A DNA stretch of 47,849 nt from Affinibrenneria salicis (GCF_008710095.1 NZ_VYKJ01000022.1:1-47849), one strand, 5' to 3'; shown: positions 1 through 10,076, numbered from the stretch's first letter. Notes: a model not told the origin generated them from the sequence alone. Program-made: numbers and translations.

Positions 1-23
1 GCCCACACAGATTGTCTGATTAA

Positions 24-36
24 TTGTTAAAGAGCA
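24..36 (-). promoter_or_regulatory. rRNA leader boxA antitermination site
   Basis: Read on the minus strand this is TGCTCTTTAACAA, the classic boxA core bound by NusB/S10 in rrn leaders. It is followed towards the left edge by an AATTAATCAGACAATCTG-type leader sequence, as in enterobacterial rRNA operons. The 16S gene itself lies just beyond position 1 on the minus strand and is not in the window. Confidence 0.9.
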
Positions 37-69
37 GTGCCGCGACATTCATCGTGGCGCGGGCCGCAA

Positions 70-97
70 ATAATATGCTTTTCCGCTGTGAAGTCAA
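70..97 (-). promoter_or_regulatory. rrn promoter P2
   Basis: On the minus strand a -35 of TTGACT (92-97) and a -10 of TATTAT (70-75) are separated by 16 bases. Position and order (P1, about 95 bp, P2, boxA) match the tandem promoters of enterobacterial rRNA operons; P2 gives basal rRNA transcription. Confidence 0.8.
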
Positions 98-166
98 GTA
101 ATTATTGCCTGACTTCTTACTCACCGTGCAACTGCGTAATCGCTGTTGCCGTGTCAGTGGGAGCGC

Positions 167-194
167 ATTATAGGGACTTCTCGCCGCCTGACAA
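167..194 (-). promoter_or_regulatory. rrn promoter P1
   Basis: On the minus strand -35 TTGTCA (189-194), 16-base spacer, -10 TATAAT (167-172), then a GC-rich GCGCTCCC discriminator. This is the growth-rate and ppGpp/DksA-regulated P1 of rRNA operons. The A/T-rich stretch at about 195-240 sits where the UP element and Fis sites lie in E. coli, but I cannot place individual Fis sites with confidence. Confidence 0.9.
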
Positions 195-239
195 GCGCTA
201 AATGCAAAAAAGTGCTTAACTGATTCCTTTTTCAGCAAC

Positions 240-514
240 CTGCGCTGAATTACGCCATTATGCCGTTTTTTTCAGCGTTATCAGGGTATATCGAGTTGCA
301 GCAAGGCGGCGATACAGCGACAAATCTGTCGGCAACCAATTTATCCAGCCAACGGCTGCCCTTCGGTGAGAGACAGAATGTCTCTCATTAATCCGCAGAA
401 GTTTACAGCAGCCAGCAATTGGGATGAGCGACAAACCTGTCGTGAGCAGATTTGAACGCCGCTGGCGGCCCGACAAGCGCGATCCCCATGGACGGGGCGA
501 GTAACAAAGCCAAC
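240..514. other. gene-free spacer upstream of rrn
   Basis: No credible coding sequence. The open frames here are low-complexity readings of the neighbouring repeat array. The sequence has the look of dispersed intergenic DNA seen in pectobacteria (blocks such as GCGACAAACCTGTCGTGAGC at 425-444 and a CCATGGACGGGGCGAGTAAC block at 486-505), but I cannot prove that it is repeated elsewhere from this window alone. Confidence 0.4.
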
Positions 515-669
515 GCACCTGCAACCTGCACCTGCACCTGCACCTGCACCTGCACCTGCACCTGCACCTGCACCTGCACCTGCACCTGCAACCTGCACCT
601 GCACCTGCAACCTGCAACCTGCAACCTGCAACCTGCAACCTGCAACCTGCAAGATGCAAGATGCAAGAT
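515..669. repeat. hexamer/heptamer tandem repeat array (VNTR)
   Basis: An uninterrupted 155-bp array with three related units. Reading left to right: one GCACCT, one GCAACCT, ten GCACCT (528-587), one GCAACCT (588-594), two GCACCT, six GCAACCT (607-648), three GCAAGAT (649-669). The 6-bp and 7-bp units differ by one A, and the last type differs by CC to GA, so the array looks built by slippage from a heptamer that lost a base. All frames through it are shadows; no start codon, ribosome site or homologous protein supports translation. Copy number is likely to vary between strains. Confidence 0.95.
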
Positions 670-891
670 GAAGGATATAGCCTCGAAGCATTACGCCAGC
701 GCATAAGATGAAGGAAATATACGGTGAGCGAACAACGGCGCAAATTTATCCGCCTGCCTTATGCAGATATAGCGCGATGCCTTCGCCCTGCGCTGCTCAA
801 GCCGTTTTAAATGACCAGGCAACCGGCGATGGATAGCGGCGGGCACCAGAAAAGGGCGTAGCGGGCGGAACATGCGCCGCCCATCAACGGG
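670..891. other. gene-free spacer downstream of ygiW
   Basis: Holds a diverged echo of the array edge: AGATGAAGGATATAG (666-680) and AGATGAAGGAAATATACG (707-724). A 28-codon GTG frame (724-810) with an AAGGA upstream exists on the plus strand but resembles nothing I recognise. No terminator with a clear T tract was found for ygiW, whose stop is at 892. Confidence 0.4.
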
Positions 892-1293
892 CTATTGCAT
901 TTTTTTCACCCGCTTAACGTCCAGTTCGGAGGAATTAAAGCCTTTGTCCAGTTCGCCCTGCAGCTCCACTCTGTCGGCCGGCGTAACGGTCTGACCATTC
1001 CAGTACTTATCGTCAATCTCTACCTTAATGGAGCCGGATTCATCGCGGAATAGATAGTCCTCATCGCCGGTGCGCTGCTCAATATGCCCGCGCAGAGTAA
1101 TCCAGCTGTCATCCTTCAGCTCTTTTGCCTTTGCCACGGTAGTGATGCTGGCGTCAGGGCCGGAAAAACCGCCCTGCACATTCTGATGCCGGACATCCGG
1201 CGCGTTCGGATCAATAAATCCACCGCTTTGCGCGGCAAAAACCGGCGCAGTGGATAAAGCGGCGATAGCGAATAAAACAGCGATTTTTTTCAT
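892..1293 (-). CDS. ygiW: YgiW/YdeI-family periplasmic OB-fold stress protein
   Basis: A 133-residue secreted protein of the bacterial OB-fold (BOF) family. Residues 1-20 form a signal peptide (Lys-Lys, hydrophobic core, cleavage after PVFA). Residues from about 45 form the BOF domain with the family pattern ITLRGHIEQR, DEDYLFRDESG, DDKYWNGQTVTPADRVE and a final DVKRVKK. It matches E. coli YgiW in length and order of motifs. Family members are linked to peroxide, metal and acid stress and to the QseBC system, but the molecular role is unclear. An AAGGA ribosome site precedes the ATG. The gene is divergent from qseB, the usual arrangement, and likely shares QseB control. Confidence 0.93.
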   Translation of the reverse strand: MKKIAVLFAIAALSTAPVFAAQSGGFIDPNAPDVRHQNVQGGFSGPDASITTVAKAKELKDDSWITLRGHIEQRTGDEDYLFRDESGSIKVEIDDKYWNGQTVTPADRVELQGELDKGFNSSELDVKRVKKMQ

Positions 1294-1376
1294 AATATAG
1301 TTTCCTTAAATTCAGCTCTGTTGCCATACCGAAAACGACGGCGGTTTTCTTTCCGCAACAAGTAAAACAAAATGTT

Positions 1377-1393
1377 CTTAACAGAATCTTAAG
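1377..1393. promoter_or_regulatory. candidate QseB/PmrA-type direct repeat
   Basis: CTTAAC-AGAAT-CTTAAG: two half-sites of the form YTTAAK/CTTAA separated so that they repeat every 11 bases, one helical turn. This is the layout of the PmrA box and of reported QseB targets. It lies in the 177-bp divergent region between ygiW and qseB, where autoregulation by QseB would be expected. The second half matches slightly less well at the last base. Confidence 0.55.
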
Positions 1394-1470
1394 AAACACA
1401 GCGTACTTTCCAGAGTAAATCCCCTGGCGGCCGGGTAAATGACCGCTATATCCATATAAGGCGGGCGGAG

Positions 1471-2133
1471 ATGAGAATATTGCTGCTGGAGGACGATCGG
1501 CTGATCGGCGACGGACTCAAAGCCGGGTTGATGAAGCTGGGATTCAGCGTGGACTGGTTTATCAAAGGCAGAGAAGGGCTGGCCGCTCTGGACTCCGCTG
1601 CCTATGACGCGGTTATCCTCGATCTCAGTCTGCCGGAGATAGATGGGCTTGAGATCCTGCGCCACTGGCGCCGCGCCGGACACGATGAGCCGGTACTGAT
1701 CCTCACCGCCCGCGATGCTCTGGAGCAGAGAGTGGCCGGTCTTCAGCAAGGGGCCGATGATTATCTGTGCAAACCATTCGCCCTGGCGGAAGTGGCCGCG
1801 CGCCTGCAGGCGCTCATTCGCCGCCGGCACGGCCAGCTGCAGCCGGTTCTGAGCCACGGTTCCGTCTCCTTCGAACCGGTTTCGCGCAGCGCCAGCCTGA
1901 ACAATGAGCCGCTGGCGCTGAAACCTCGTGAACTGGCGCTGCTGGAACTGTTTTTAATGAATCCCGGCCGGGTGCTGACGCGCACGCAGCTGGAAGAGAA
2001 ACTCTACGGCTGGGACGACGACGTCTCCAGCAATGCGGTAGAGGTCCATATCCATCATCTGCGCAAAAAGCTGGGCGGTGAATTTATCCGCACCGTACAC
2101 GGGGTCGGCTACGTTCTGGGGGAGGCGCAATGA
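1471..2133 (+). CDS. qseB: QseB, OmpR-family response regulator
   Basis: A 220-residue two-component regulator. The receiver domain (1-115) shows acidic Asp8/Asp9, phosphoacceptor Asp51 in VILDLSLP, Thr79 and Lys101 in YLCKP, so all active-site residues are present. The C-terminal winged helix (about 125-218) ends with the OmpR-type [11 protein letters not shown] and TVHGVGYVL signatures. It is phosphorylated by QseC and controls motility and stress genes in relatives. The start follows GGCGGAG. The stop overlaps the qseC start (ATGA), so the two are translationally coupled. Confidence 0.95.
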   Translation: MRILLLEDDRLIGDGLKAGLMKLGFSVDWFIKGREGLAALDSAAYDAVILDLSLPEIDGLEILRHWRRAGHDEPVLILTARDALEQRVAGLQQGADDYLCKPFALAEVAARLQALIRRRHGQLQPVLSHGSVSFEPVSRSASLNNEPLALKPRELALLELFLMNPGRVLTRTQLEEKLYGWDDDVSSNAVEVHIHHLRKKLGGEFIRTVHGVGYVLGEAQ

Positions 2134-3479
2134 CCGCGCTCAGTCTGCGCCTGCGCCTGATTATCGGCTTTATTTTGCTGACGCTGCTGTGCTGGAGCGC
2201 CGCCGGTCTGCTCGCCTGGCACCAGACGCGCGACAATATAGACGAACTGTTCGATACCCAGCAGATGCTGTTCGCCAAACGGTTAGCCACCATCAACCCT
2301 CTGGCATTGGACGCCGGGCCGCCGTCGCTGCCGAAAACCAAAAGCCTGGCGCGCGAACATCGGGGCGAGCAGGAGGAAGATGCGTTGGCCTTCGCCATTT
2401 TTACCCACGCCGGCCAGATGGTGCTGAATGACGGTGAAAATGGCAAAGATTTTGTCTTTAATTACGTCCGCAATGGTTTTACCGACGGCAGGCTGCGCGA
2501 TGACAATGATGAATGGCGCATGGTGTGGCTGACCACCAGCGATAACCGTTATGTGGTGGTTGTCGGTCAGGAATGGGAATATCGCCAGGATATGGTGATG
2601 GATATCGTCAGGACCAATCTCCTGCCCTGGCTGTTTGCCCTGCCGGTTATGCTGCTATTGATGTACTGGCTGGTCACTCACGAATTGTCGCCGCTGCAGC
2701 GCATCGCCATGCAGCTTCGCCGACGCCCGCCGCAAGACGACAGCCCGCTGGAGACCGGCCGCATTCCGCCGGAAATCAGGCCGCTGGTCAACGAGCTCAA
2801 TAACCTGTTCGCCCGGATTAACGACATGCTGACGCGCGAACGGCGTTTCACCGCCGATGCGGCTCATGAGCTGCGCAGCCCGCTGGCGGCGCTAAAGGTA
2901 CAGACCGAAGTGGCCCAGTTGGCGCACGATGATGAGGCGGCGAGACGTCATGCGCTGATCAATCTGGATAAAGGAATCGATCGCGCCACCCGACTGGTGG
3001 ATCAGCTGTTAACGTTGTCGCGGCTGGAAGCGCAATCGCTGCCCGACGGGCTGCAACCGGTTCAACTACAGGATCTGCTGCAACAGGCGGTTATCGACCA
3101 TTATCCCAAAGCCCGGCAGCGCGATATTGAATTGACGCTGGATGTCCCTGGCGCGCCGGTTATTCGCCAGGGCAATCCGCTTCTGCTCACCCTGCTGCTG
3201 CGCAATCTGCTGGATAACGCCGTTCGCTACGGACAGCGCGGCGGCACGGTCAATCTGAAACTCACCGCGCGCGCAATGCAGGTAATTGACGATGGACCAG
3301 GCATTGGCGATGACGCGCTGGCGCGCATCGGCGAACGCTTTTTCCGGCCGCCCGGCCAGGAAAAATCGGGCAGCGGTTTGGGGCTGTCAATCGTCAATAA
3401 TATCGCGCAGCTACACGGCATGCGGGTCAGCTTTACACGCCGGCCGCAGGGCGGTCTGGCGGTCTCCGTCAGTTGGTAA
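2130..3479 (+). CDS. qseC: QseC, membrane sensor histidine kinase
   Basis: A 449-residue kinase that partners QseB. There is a transmembrane segment at about 10-32, a periplasmic sensor, a second membrane segment at about 161-181 ([19 protein letters not shown]), a HAMP linker, the H box [15 protein letters not shown] with His246, and ATPase motifs: N box [11 protein letters not shown]1 DDGPGIG and G2 GSGLGLSI. Length and His position equal E. coli QseC, reported as a receptor for AI-3 and catecholamines (the ligand is debated). It overlaps qseB by four bases. Confidence 0.95.
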   Translation: MTALSLRLRLIIGFILLTLLCWSAAGLLAWHQTRDNIDELFDTQQMLFAKRLATINPLALDAGPPSLPKTKSLAREHRGEQEEDALAFAIFTHAGQMVLNDGENGKDFVFNYVRNGFTDGRLRDDNDEWRMVWLTTSDNRYVVVVGQEWEYRQDMVMDIVRTNLLPWLFALPVMLLLMYWLVTHELSPLQRIAMQLRRRPPQDDSPLETGRIPPEIRPLVNELNNLFARINDMLTRERRFTADAAHELRSPLAALKVQTEVAQLAHDDEAARRHALINLDKGIDRATRLVDQLLTLSRLEAQSLPDGLQPVQLQDLLQQAVIDHYPKARQRDIELTLDVPGAPVIRQGNPLLLTLLLRNLLDNAVRYGQRGGTVNLKLTARAMQVIDDGPGIGDDALARIGERFFRPPGQEKSGSGLGLSIVNNIAQLHGMRVSFTRRPQGGLAVSVSW

Positions 3480-3514
3480 ACCTATGACGCTTTTTGTAAG
3501 ACGCCGGGCGCTGG

Positions 3515-5383
3515 TTAAATTTCAACCTGAATACCCAGTTCAATCACCCGGTTAGGCGGGATTTCAAACTGATCGGCCGCGCGTAGCGCATTGCGGCTAA
3601 GCATCATAAACAGTTTGCCGCGCAGGCGCATAAACAGCGGCCGTTTGCCCAGAATCATCGTTTCATTCGACATAAAGAACGAGGTTTCCATCATCTGGCA
3701 GGTCAGCCCTTCCTGCCAGCAACGATGAAAGACCTCTTCAACGTTCGGGGTTTCACGCCAGCCGTAGCTGGCGATCACGCGCCAGAAGGTCGGCGACAGC
3801 TGCTCCACCTCCACGCGCCGGGCATTCAGCACATAGGGCGCGTCTTCGCCGCGCATGGTCAGCAACACTACCCGCTCGTGCAGGATTTTGTTGTGTTTCA
3901 GGTTATGCAACAGAGCGAAAGGAATTACGTGCGTCGCGCGCGACAGATAAACGGCGGTTCCCGGCACGCGCAGCGGCGGATTTTTTTCCAGCGAGGCGAT
4001 CATCGCATCAAGCGAGTTGCCATGCTCGTTGAGACGACGCAGCAAACGGAAGCGCTCGCTTTTCCAGGTGGTCATGACGATGAACATGACCAGTCCGAGC
4101 ATCAGCGGCAGCCAGCCTCCCGACAGAATTTTAACCACGTTCGCCAGGAACAGCGGCAGATCGATAATCAGCAGTCCGACCAGCAGCAGGTAGACCAGAT
4201 AGCGATGCCAGTGCCAGTTTTTCACCGCCACGGTACAGGATAAAATACTGGTCAGCACCATGGTGCCGGTAACGGCGATACCGTAGGCGGCCGCCAGATT
4301 GCTGGAATGCTCGAAGCTGACAATCACGATAACTACGGCGAAATACAGCAGCCAGTTGATAAACGGGATATAAATCTGCCCGGACTCCATATCGGACGTA
4401 TGTACGATACGCATCGGCGGCAAATACCCCAGCCGCACCGCCTGACGGGTCAGAGAAAAGACGCCGGAAATCACCGCCTGCGAGGCGATCACGGTCGCCA
4501 GCGTCGCCAATATCAGCAGCGGAATCAACGCCCAGTCCGGCGCCAGTAAGAAGAACGGGTTCTTTATCGCATCGGGATTTTTCAGCAGCAGCGCGCCCTG
4601 ACCGAAGTAATTGAGCACCAGAGACGGAAGAACCACGGTAAACCACGCCAGGCGAATCGGGAATTTGCCAAAATGCCCCATATCGGCATACAGCGCCTCC
4701 ACCCCGGTGATCGCCAGCACCACGGCGCCCAGCGCAAAAAACGAAACCAGTTTATATTCAATAAAGAAACGCACAGCCCAGTGCGGATTCAACGCCTGCA
4801 GCACTGTAGGATTGGCGATAATACTGCGCGCGCCCAGCACCGCCAGCGCCAGAAACCACAGCAGCATGACCGGCGCGAAGAGTTTACCGACCGTACCAGT
4901 GCCGCGCTTCTGGATAATAAACAGCAGCGTCAGCACCACGATGGACAGCGGAACGACATAGGGATCGAGCGACGGCGCGGCGATTTCCAGCCCTTCCATC
5001 GCCGACATCACCGAAATCGCCGGGGTGATCACCACCTCGCCATAAAAGAAACTGCCGCCGATCAAACCCATAATCACCAGCACCGAGGTGATGCGATCAG
5101 AGGTATTGCGGCCCGCCAGCGACATCAGCGTCAATATGCCGCCTTCGCCCGCGTTATCTGCTTTCATTACATAGGTGAGGTATTTCAGCGAAACGACCAG
5201 AATCAACAGCCAGAAAATCAAGGAGAGGAAACCAAACACCGCATCGGAACGCACGCCGATGCCAAATTGACCGGATAAACATTCACGCAGAGTATAAAGT
5301 GGACTGGTGCCAATATCGCCATACACGACACCTATTGCGGCCAGAGTAACTGACGATAACGAGCGTTTATTCTCTGAATTCAT
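3515..5383 (-). CDS. kup: Kup low-affinity potassium transporter
   Basis: A 622-residue inner-membrane K+/H+ symporter of the KUP/HAK/KT family. About twelve hydrophobic helices fill residues 10-430, starting with the family signature [17 protein letters not shown] at about 18-34. A hydrophilic cytoplasmic tail (about 430-622) follows. Length equals E. coli Kup. It is the constitutive K+ uptake route at low pH. The gene is convergent with qseC (35-bp gap) and divergent from ravA (267-bp gap). No clear promoter could be chosen by eye. Confidence 0.97.
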   Translation of the reverse strand: MNSENKRSLSSVTLAAIGVVYGDIGTSPLYTLRECLSGQFGIGVRSDAVFGFLSLIFWLLILVVSLKYLTYVMKADNAGEGGILTLMSLAGRNTSDRITSVLVIMGLIGGSFFYGEVVITPAISVMSAMEGLEIAAPSLDPYVVPLSIVVLTLLFIIQKRGTGTVGKLFAPVMLLWFLALAVLGARSIIANPTVLQALNPHWAVRFFIEYKLVSFFALGAVVLAITGVEALYADMGHFGKFPIRLAWFTVVLPSLVLNYFGQGALLLKNPDAIKNPFFLLAPDWALIPLLILATLATVIASQAVISGVFSLTRQAVRLGYLPPMRIVHTSDMESGQIYIPFINWLLYFAVVIVIVSFEHSSNLAAAYGIAVTGTMVLTSILSCTVAVKNWHWHRYLVYLLLVGLLIIDLPLFLANVVKILSGGWLPLMLGLVMFIVMTTWKSERFRLLRRLNEHGNSLDAMIASLEKNPPLRVPGTAVYLSRATHVIPFALLHNLKHNKILHERVVLLTMRGEDAPYVLNARRVEVEQLSPTFWRVIASYGWRETPNVEEVFHRCWQEGLTCQMMETSFFMSNETMILGKRPLFMRLRGKLFMMLSRNALRAADQFEIPPNRVIELGIQVEI

Positions 5384-5650
5384 AGCCCTGATCTTTCATT
5401 GTTGTGGTTAATCCCTTGCAGACAGCCTGAGCCGGATCCTTTCAGCCCAGACAAAAACGCACAGTATGCACCATTGAGGCGAAAATTCAGGCCTTACTTC
5501 GCCGGCGCGAATTGTTTAAGCTGCAACTATTTGTTACCTGTCTAATTTAAAAATGTCAGGAATCAAGGTGCTACCCACAGATGAACTGTAGTGTTTTGAA
5601 ACGTTTTGTTCCTTTTACATACCAAAAATCACGGACAGTATTGAACAATT

Positions 5651-7147
5651 ATGACGCAATTCCCTGTTCTGGCAGAAAGAATTTCTCGCCTTAGCCATGC
5701 GCTTGAGCACGGGCTATACGAAAGGCAGCACGCGATTCGTTTATGTTTGCTGGCGGCCCTGAGCGGCGAAAGCGTATTTCTGCTCGGCCCGCCCGGCATC
5801 GCCAAAAGCCTGATCGCCCGCCGTCTTAAATTCGCCTTCCGCCAGGCGCGCGCCTTCGAATACCTGATGACCCGATTTTCCACGCCGGAAGAGGTGTTTG
5901 GTCCATTATCCATTCAGGCGCTGAAAGATGAGGGGCGTTACCAGCGGCTTACCCGCGGTTACCTGCCAGAAGCCGAAATTGTGTTTCTGGACGAGATCTG
6001 GAAAGCCGGCCCGGCCATCCTCAATACGCTGCTGACGGCCATCAACGAACGTCGTTTCCGCAACGGCAGCGAAGAAGAACCGATCCCCATGCGCCTGCTG
6101 GTAACCGCGTCAAACGAACTGCCGGAAGCGGACAGCAGCCTGGAAGCCCTGTACGATCGCATGTTAATCCGCCTGTCGCTGGACAGAGTTCAGCAAAAGC
6201 AGAATTTCCGCGCTTTGCTGACCAGCCAGCACAATGAAAACGATAACCCGGTCGCCGCCGGGCTCAGCGTCAGCGATGAGGAATACCGGCAATGGCAAAG
6301 CCAGATTGGTCAGATCGCGCTGCCGGAACCGGTGTTCGAATTAATTTATCAACTGCGTCAGCGTCTGGACGCTCAGCCCCAGGCGACCTGGATTTCCGAC
6401 CGGCGCTGGAAAAAATCCCTGCGCCTGCTGCAGGCCAGCGCCTTTTTCAGCGGACGCGAGGCCGTCGCGCCGCTCGATCTCATTCTGCTCAAGGACTGTC
6501 TGTGGCACGATCCTGACTCGCTGCGGCAACTGGAGCAGCAGATTGAACAGCTGATGATCGGTCAGGCTTACCAGCAGCAGACCATCCAGCTGCGGCTGCA
6601 GCAGCTTAGCGACCAGCGCCAGCAATTGGCTCTCGAACGGAGCGAACATCAGGCGATCGGCCTCGTCCGTCAGGGCGGCCGTTTCAGCCGCAAAGCGCAT
6701 TATGCTCTGCCGGAAACCATCACGGCGGCCGATCTGACGCTGTTCCTGCTCACCCCCTTAACCCTGCATGATATAACGGTGACGCACGTGGTCATCGAGC
6801 GGGATGCGCTGCAAAACTGGTTACAGAAAGGCGGGCAGCCGCGCGGCAAACTGAACGGCATCGGTTTTTCCCAGCCGCTGGATCTGGAGGTGGACGAACG
6901 GGCTCACCTGTTGATTCGCGATATCAGCCTGCAAACTTCGCTGCTGGCGCTGGCCGACGAAGATCATTCCGCGTTGCCGGAAGCGCTGGCGCAGGAATAT
7001 GACCAGCTGGAACTGCAGCTGCGCGAACAGCGGCGCTTATTCAGCCAGCATCAGCCCTGTTTGTTCATCCCGGACGACTGGCTGGCGAAAATCGAAGCCA
7101 GTCTGCAACAGGCGGCCGGTCAATTAAAACAGGCCCGGCAGGATTAA
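5651..7147 (+). CDS. ravA: RavA, MoxR-type AAA+ ATPase
   Basis: A 498-residue ATPase that forms hexamers, binds the lysine decarboxylase LdcI in E. coli and works with ViaA at the membrane on respiratory complexes. Walker A reads GPPGIAKS (46-53) and Walker B reads VFLDEIWK, followed by the sensor region [21 protein letters not shown] split over about 150-172. The C-terminal part contains the LARA-type region (GKLNGIGF) and a helical tail. The start has no strong ribosome site but matches the E. coli N-terminus in position. viaA follows six bases after the stop. Confidence 0.96.
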   Translation: MTQFPVLAERISRLSHALEHGLYERQHAIRLCLLAALSGESVFLLGPPGIAKSLIARRLKFAFRQARAFEYLMTRFSTPEEVFGPLSIQALKDEGRYQRLTRGYLPEAEIVFLDEIWKAGPAILNTLLTAINERRFRNGSEEEPIPMRLLVTASNELPEADSSLEALYDRMLIRLSLDRVQQKQNFRALLTSQHNENDNPVAAGLSVSDEEYRQWQSQIGQIALPEPVFELIYQLRQRLDAQPQATWISDRRWKKSLRLLQASAFFSGREAVAPLDLILLKDCLWHDPDSLRQLEQQIEQLMIGQAYQQQTIQLRLQQLSDQRQQLALERSEHQAIGLVRQGGRFSRKAHYALPETITAADLTLFLLTPLTLHDITVTHVVIERDALQNWLQKGGQPRGKLNGIGFSQPLDLEVDERAHLLIRDISLQTSLLALADEDHSALPEALAQEYDQLELQLREQRRLFSQHQPCLFIPDDWLAKIEASLQQAAGQLKQARQD

Positions 7148-7153
7148 TCCGCG

Positions 7154-8617
7154 ATGCTTAATCTGGAAACGCTGGAGCTGTTGCTGGCGATCGGCGAAAG
7201 CGAACTGCTCGACGATCTGATCATTACCCTGCTGGCCTCGCCGCAGCTGGCGATCTTTTTCGAAAAATATCCGGGGCTGAAGAAGGCGCTGCTGCGCGAT
7301 ATCCCCGGCTGGAAGCAGACGCTGCAGCAGCGGCTGCAGGAAACACAGGTGCCGGCGCCGCTGGCGCGGGAATTTTATCTTTATCAGCAAAGCCAGCTGA
7401 TTGACCAGGCGGCATTTCAGTCGCAACTGCCGGATATTATCCGCCAGCTGGACAGCAGCGACGCCGCTTTTCGCCACGAGGCGCGCCAGTTGACGGCCGA
7501 CAGCATCGGCGCGCGCATAGACAGCAGCCTGCACGTTCTGTTTTTACAGCGCTGGCGTCTGAATCTGACCCTGCAGACGCTGAATCTGCACCATCAGCTC
7601 ATGGCGCAGGAGCGCGAGCGGCTGCTGGAAGAGCTACAGCAGCGTCTGGCGCTCAGCGGCGCGCTGACTCCGGTTATGGCCGAAAACGATACGGCGACCG
7701 GCCGACTGTGGGATATGAGCAAAGCGCAGCGCCAGCAGTCCGGCGATCGTCGCCTGCTGCTGAAATACGGCGATTTTCTGCAGCAGCAACCTGAACTACA
7801 GCGTCTGGCCGAACAGCTCGGCCGCAGCCGCCAGGCGAAATCGGTGCCGGCCAGCGCGGCGCCGGAGGAAGAGTATCGGGTTATGGTGCGCGAACCCGCC
7901 ACGCTTCCCGAGCAGGTCAGCGGAATCCACCAGAGCAGCGATGTTCTGCGCCTGTTGCCCGCAGAACTGGCGACGCTCGGCGTCAGCGAACTGGAATACG
8001 AGTTCTACCGGCGTCTGCTCGAACACCAGTTACTAACCTACCGCCTGCAGGGCGAGGGCTGGCGGGAAAAGATCGTCAGGCGGCCGGTGGCCCACCAAAT
8101 GAGCGAACAGCAGCCGCGCGGCCCGTTTATTGTATGCGTCGATACTTCCGGCTCCATGGGCGGATTTAACGAACACTGCGCCAAAGCCTTCTGTCTGGCC
8201 CTGCTGCGCATCGCGCTGGCCGATAACCGGCGCTGCTACGTTATGTTGTTTTCCAGCGGCATTATCAGCTATGAACTCACCGCCGACAGCGGCATCGAGC
8301 AGGCGATTCGCTTTCTCAGCCAGCGTTTTCATGGCGGCACCGATCTCTCATCTTGTCTATACGAACTGCTGGATAAAATGGATCAATCCGGCTGGCGCGA
8401 AGCCGATGCGGTGGTGATTTCCGATTTTATCGCGCAACGGCTGCCGGACGATCTGGCGAAGAAGATTGCCCGACGCCAGCACAACCAGCAGCACCGCTTT
8501 CATGCTCTGGCCATGTCGCGCCACGGCAAACCGGGCATCATGCGTATTTTCAATCATATCTGGCGCTTTGATAGCGGTCTGAAAAGCCGTCTGCTGCGGC
8601 GCTTTTCGCGGCGCTGA
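7154..8617 (+). CDS. viaA: ViaA, VWA-domain partner of RavA
   Basis: A 487-residue protein. The N-terminal two thirds are helical and rich in Gln and Leu. The C-terminal von Willebrand A domain carries the metal-binding MIDAS motif DTSGSMG beginning at Asp330, then GGTDLSSCL and a VVISDFI segment that supply the other MIDAS residues. It stimulates RavA ATPase activity. The pair has been linked to aminoglycoside uptake and to assembly or repair of Nuo and Frd complexes. The six-base spacing to ravA indicates an operon. Confidence 0.95.
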   Translation: MLNLETLELLLAIGESELLDDLIITLLASPQLAIFFEKYPGLKKALLRDIPGWKQTLQQRLQETQVPAPLAREFYLYQQSQLIDQAAFQSQLPDIIRQLDSSDAAFRHEARQLTADSIGARIDSSLHVLFLQRWRLNLTLQTLNLHHQLMAQERERLLEELQQRLALSGALTPVMAENDTATGRLWDMSKAQRQQSGDRRLLLKYGDFLQQQPELQRLAEQLGRSRQAKSVPASAAPEEEYRVMVREPATLPEQVSGIHQSSDVLRLLPAELATLGVSELEYEFYRRLLEHQLLTYRLQGEGWREKIVRRPVAHQMSEQQPRGPFIVCVDTSGSMGGFNEHCAKAFCLALLRIALADNRRCYVMLFSSGIISYELTADSGIEQAIRFLSQRFHGGTDLSSCLYELLDKMDQSGWREADAVVISDFIAQRLPDDLAKKIARRQHNQQHRFHALAMSRHGKPGIMRIFNHIWRFDSGLKSRLLRRFSRR

Positions 8618-8785
8618 AGCCTGCCCGGCCCTTTCCCGCGCATCGCGGCGCAACGATAAGCAATTTGACAAGAAAACGGCGACGTTATTCACCAATCGCC
8701 AGGGAAAATTGCTTTTTACCCGTTAATCCTTCATTTTGTATTGGTTAATAATGATGGGCGCAACACCGGTAAAAGGCAGGTAAAC

Positions 8786-9247
8786 ATGGCGGAAATATAT
8801 CAGATCGATAACCTCGATCGCGGCATTCTTACCGCGCTGATGGAAAATGCCCGTACGCCTTACGCCGAGCTGGCGAAGCAGTTCGCCGTCAGCCCCGGGA
8901 CCATTCACGTGCGCGTCGAAAAAATGAAGCAGGCCGGCATTATCACCAAAGCCCGCATAGACGTTAACCCCAAACGGCTGGGGTACGACGTTTGCTGTTT
9001 TATCGGCATTATTTTAAAGAGCGCCAAAGACTATCCCGCCGCGCTGGCCAAACTAAACAGTCTGGAAGAAGTCGTCGAGGCTTACTACACCACCGGACAC
9101 TACAACATCTTTATTAAGGTGATGTGTCGCTCCATCGATGCCCTGCAGCTGGTACTTATCAACAAGCTGCAGACGATCGATGAAATCCAGTCCACGGAAA
9201 CCTTGATCTCCCTGCAGAACCCCATTATGCGGACGATTACCCCCTAA
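8786..9247 (+). CDS. asnC: AsnC, Lrp/AsnC-family regulator
   Basis: A 153-residue regulator. The N-terminal helix-turn-helix (about 8-60, LDRGILTALMENARTPYAEL and SPGTIHVRVEKMKQAGII) is followed by the RAM ligand domain (about 68-150). It is nearly the E. coli sequence, where it activates asnA when asparagine is low and affects mioC. I chose the ATG at 8786 rather than an upstream in-frame codon at 8741, because AAAAGGCAGG precedes it at proper distance and the N-terminus then matches E. coli. The target gene asnA, normally divergent from asnC, is not present; viaA lies directly upstream. Confidence 0.95.
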   Translation: MAEIYQIDNLDRGILTALMENARTPYAELAKQFAVSPGTIHVRVEKMKQAGIITKARIDVNPKRLGYDVCCFIGIILKSAKDYPAALAKLNSLEEVVEAYYTTGHYNIFIKVMCRSIDALQLVLINKLQTIDEIQSTETLISLQNPIMRTITP

Positions 9248-9268
9248 TCGTTTTTTCCTATACCCATA

Positions 9269-9308
9269 TTATCCACAGGTAGATCCCAGCCAGATCACAG
9301 CGTACAAT
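9269..9308 (+). promoter_or_regulatory. mioC promoter region with DnaA box
   Basis: A perfect DnaA box TTATCCACA (9269-9277) lies upstream of a TACAAT -10 (9303-9308), close to the place of the missing good -35. In E. coli the mioC promoter carries a DnaA box at the same place and is repressed by DnaA. Transcription from here runs into oriC. Confidence 0.7.
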
Positions 9309-9336
9309 GACCGCTCTTTATTGAGGATGGACATTT

Positions 9337-9780
9337 ATGGTTGATATCACGCTCATCAGCGGCAGTACGTTAGGCAGCGCGGAGTACGTAGCGGAGCACA
9401 TCGCCGACCAGCTGGAAACGGAAGGCTATGCCGCCAATGTATTGCACGGTCCGGATCTGGAAGCGCTGCCGCTCAGCGGTATCTGGCTGATGGTGACATC
9501 AACTCATGGCGCCGGCGAACTGCCGGAAAATCTGCAGCCGCTTTTTGAACAGATAAAACAGCAGCGGCCCGATCTGTCCCAGGTAAGCTTTGGCGCCATC
9601 GGCATCGGCAGCAGCGAGTACGATACCTTTTGCCGCGCGATCGATACGGTCGATCGCGATCTGATCGCATTCGGGGCAAAAAGGATCGGCGATATCCTGC
9701 GGATCGATATCACTCAGCACGAAATTCCCGAGGATCCGGCCGGCGTATGGGCTCAGGAATGGATAAAGTTACTCAAATAA
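9337..9780 (+). CDS. mioC: MioC, FMN-binding flavodoxin-like protein
   Basis: A 147-residue flavodoxin-fold protein. The phosphate-binding loop is SGSTLGSAEYVAE (8-20), the second FMN loop is TSTHGAGELPEN (about 54-65), and GIGSSEYDTFC marks the third. In E. coli it acts as an electron carrier linked to biotin synthase. An AGGA ribosome site precedes the start. The gene abuts oriC, its conserved position in Enterobacterales. Confidence 0.95.
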   Translation: MVDITLISGSTLGSAEYVAEHIADQLETEGYAANVLHGPDLEALPLSGIWLMVTSTHGAGELPENLQPLFEQIKQQRPDLSQVSFGAIGIGSSEYDTFCRAIDTVDRDLIAFGAKRIGDILRIDITQHEIPEDPAGVWAQEWIKLLK

Positions 9781-10076
9781 GAACAAAAAATAGCCGGTTG
9801 ATTGTGGATAAAACACTTAAGATCCCTGTAGTAACCGGTAGTTATCCAGATAATAACCGCTGGTGCTTTTTTGCCCTGTGCATAAACAGCCATTAAGATC
9901 CCAGCTTATACGGCGCAGGATCACCGATCATTCACAACAAACGATCCCGGCTAATAACCTGATCTTTATGTAAAATGATCGCTTATCCACAGTCATAGTC
10001 GATCCTAATAAGAGATCTAATAAAGAGATCTTTAAATAAAAAGATCTTTCTTTAATTACCGACGATCCAACACCCC
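9781..10076. other. oriC: oriC, chromosomal replication origin
   Basis: Located between mioC and mnmG as in E. coli. DnaA boxes readable by eye: R4-like TGTGGATAA (9803-9811), R3-like TTATCCAGA (9842-9850), R2-like TGTGCATAA (9877-9885) and R1 TTATCCACA (9983-9991). The mnmG-proximal side has the AT-rich unwinding region with three AAxAAxAGATC-type 13-mers (about 10007-10045). There are 13 GATC sites between 9781 and 10158, the expected targets of Dam and SeqA. A block GATCACCGATCATTCACA (9919-9936) matches the E. coli origin core. IHF and Fis sites were not placed. Confidence 0.95.
10005..10046. promoter_or_regulatory. oriC DNA unwinding element (AT-rich 13-mers)
   Basis: Three tandem elements ending in AGATC: CTAATAAGAGATC, CTAATAAAGAGATC and AAATAAAAAGATC. 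They are the reverse complement of the E. coli GATCTnTTnTTTT 13-mers L, M and R. They sit on the mnmG side next to DnaA box R1, where strand opening starts. Confidence 0.85.

Noticed and set aside
258..743. Minus-strand frame of 161 codons and other long frames through the repeat array
   Set aside because: Open only because the 6/7-bp repeats lack stop codons; the proteins are simple repeats such as CRCR, GAGA and QVQV, with no ribosome site or family match.
724..810. 28-codon GTG frame (starts VSEQRRKFIRLPYADIARC) with AAGGA upstream
   Set aside because: Too short and unrecognised; it could be a fragment of a former gene or chance. Reported in the spacer note but not called as a gene.
4131..4646. 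Minus-strand frame of 171 codons inside kup
   Set aside because: Different frame of the kup coding strand; kup itself is intact and highly conserved.
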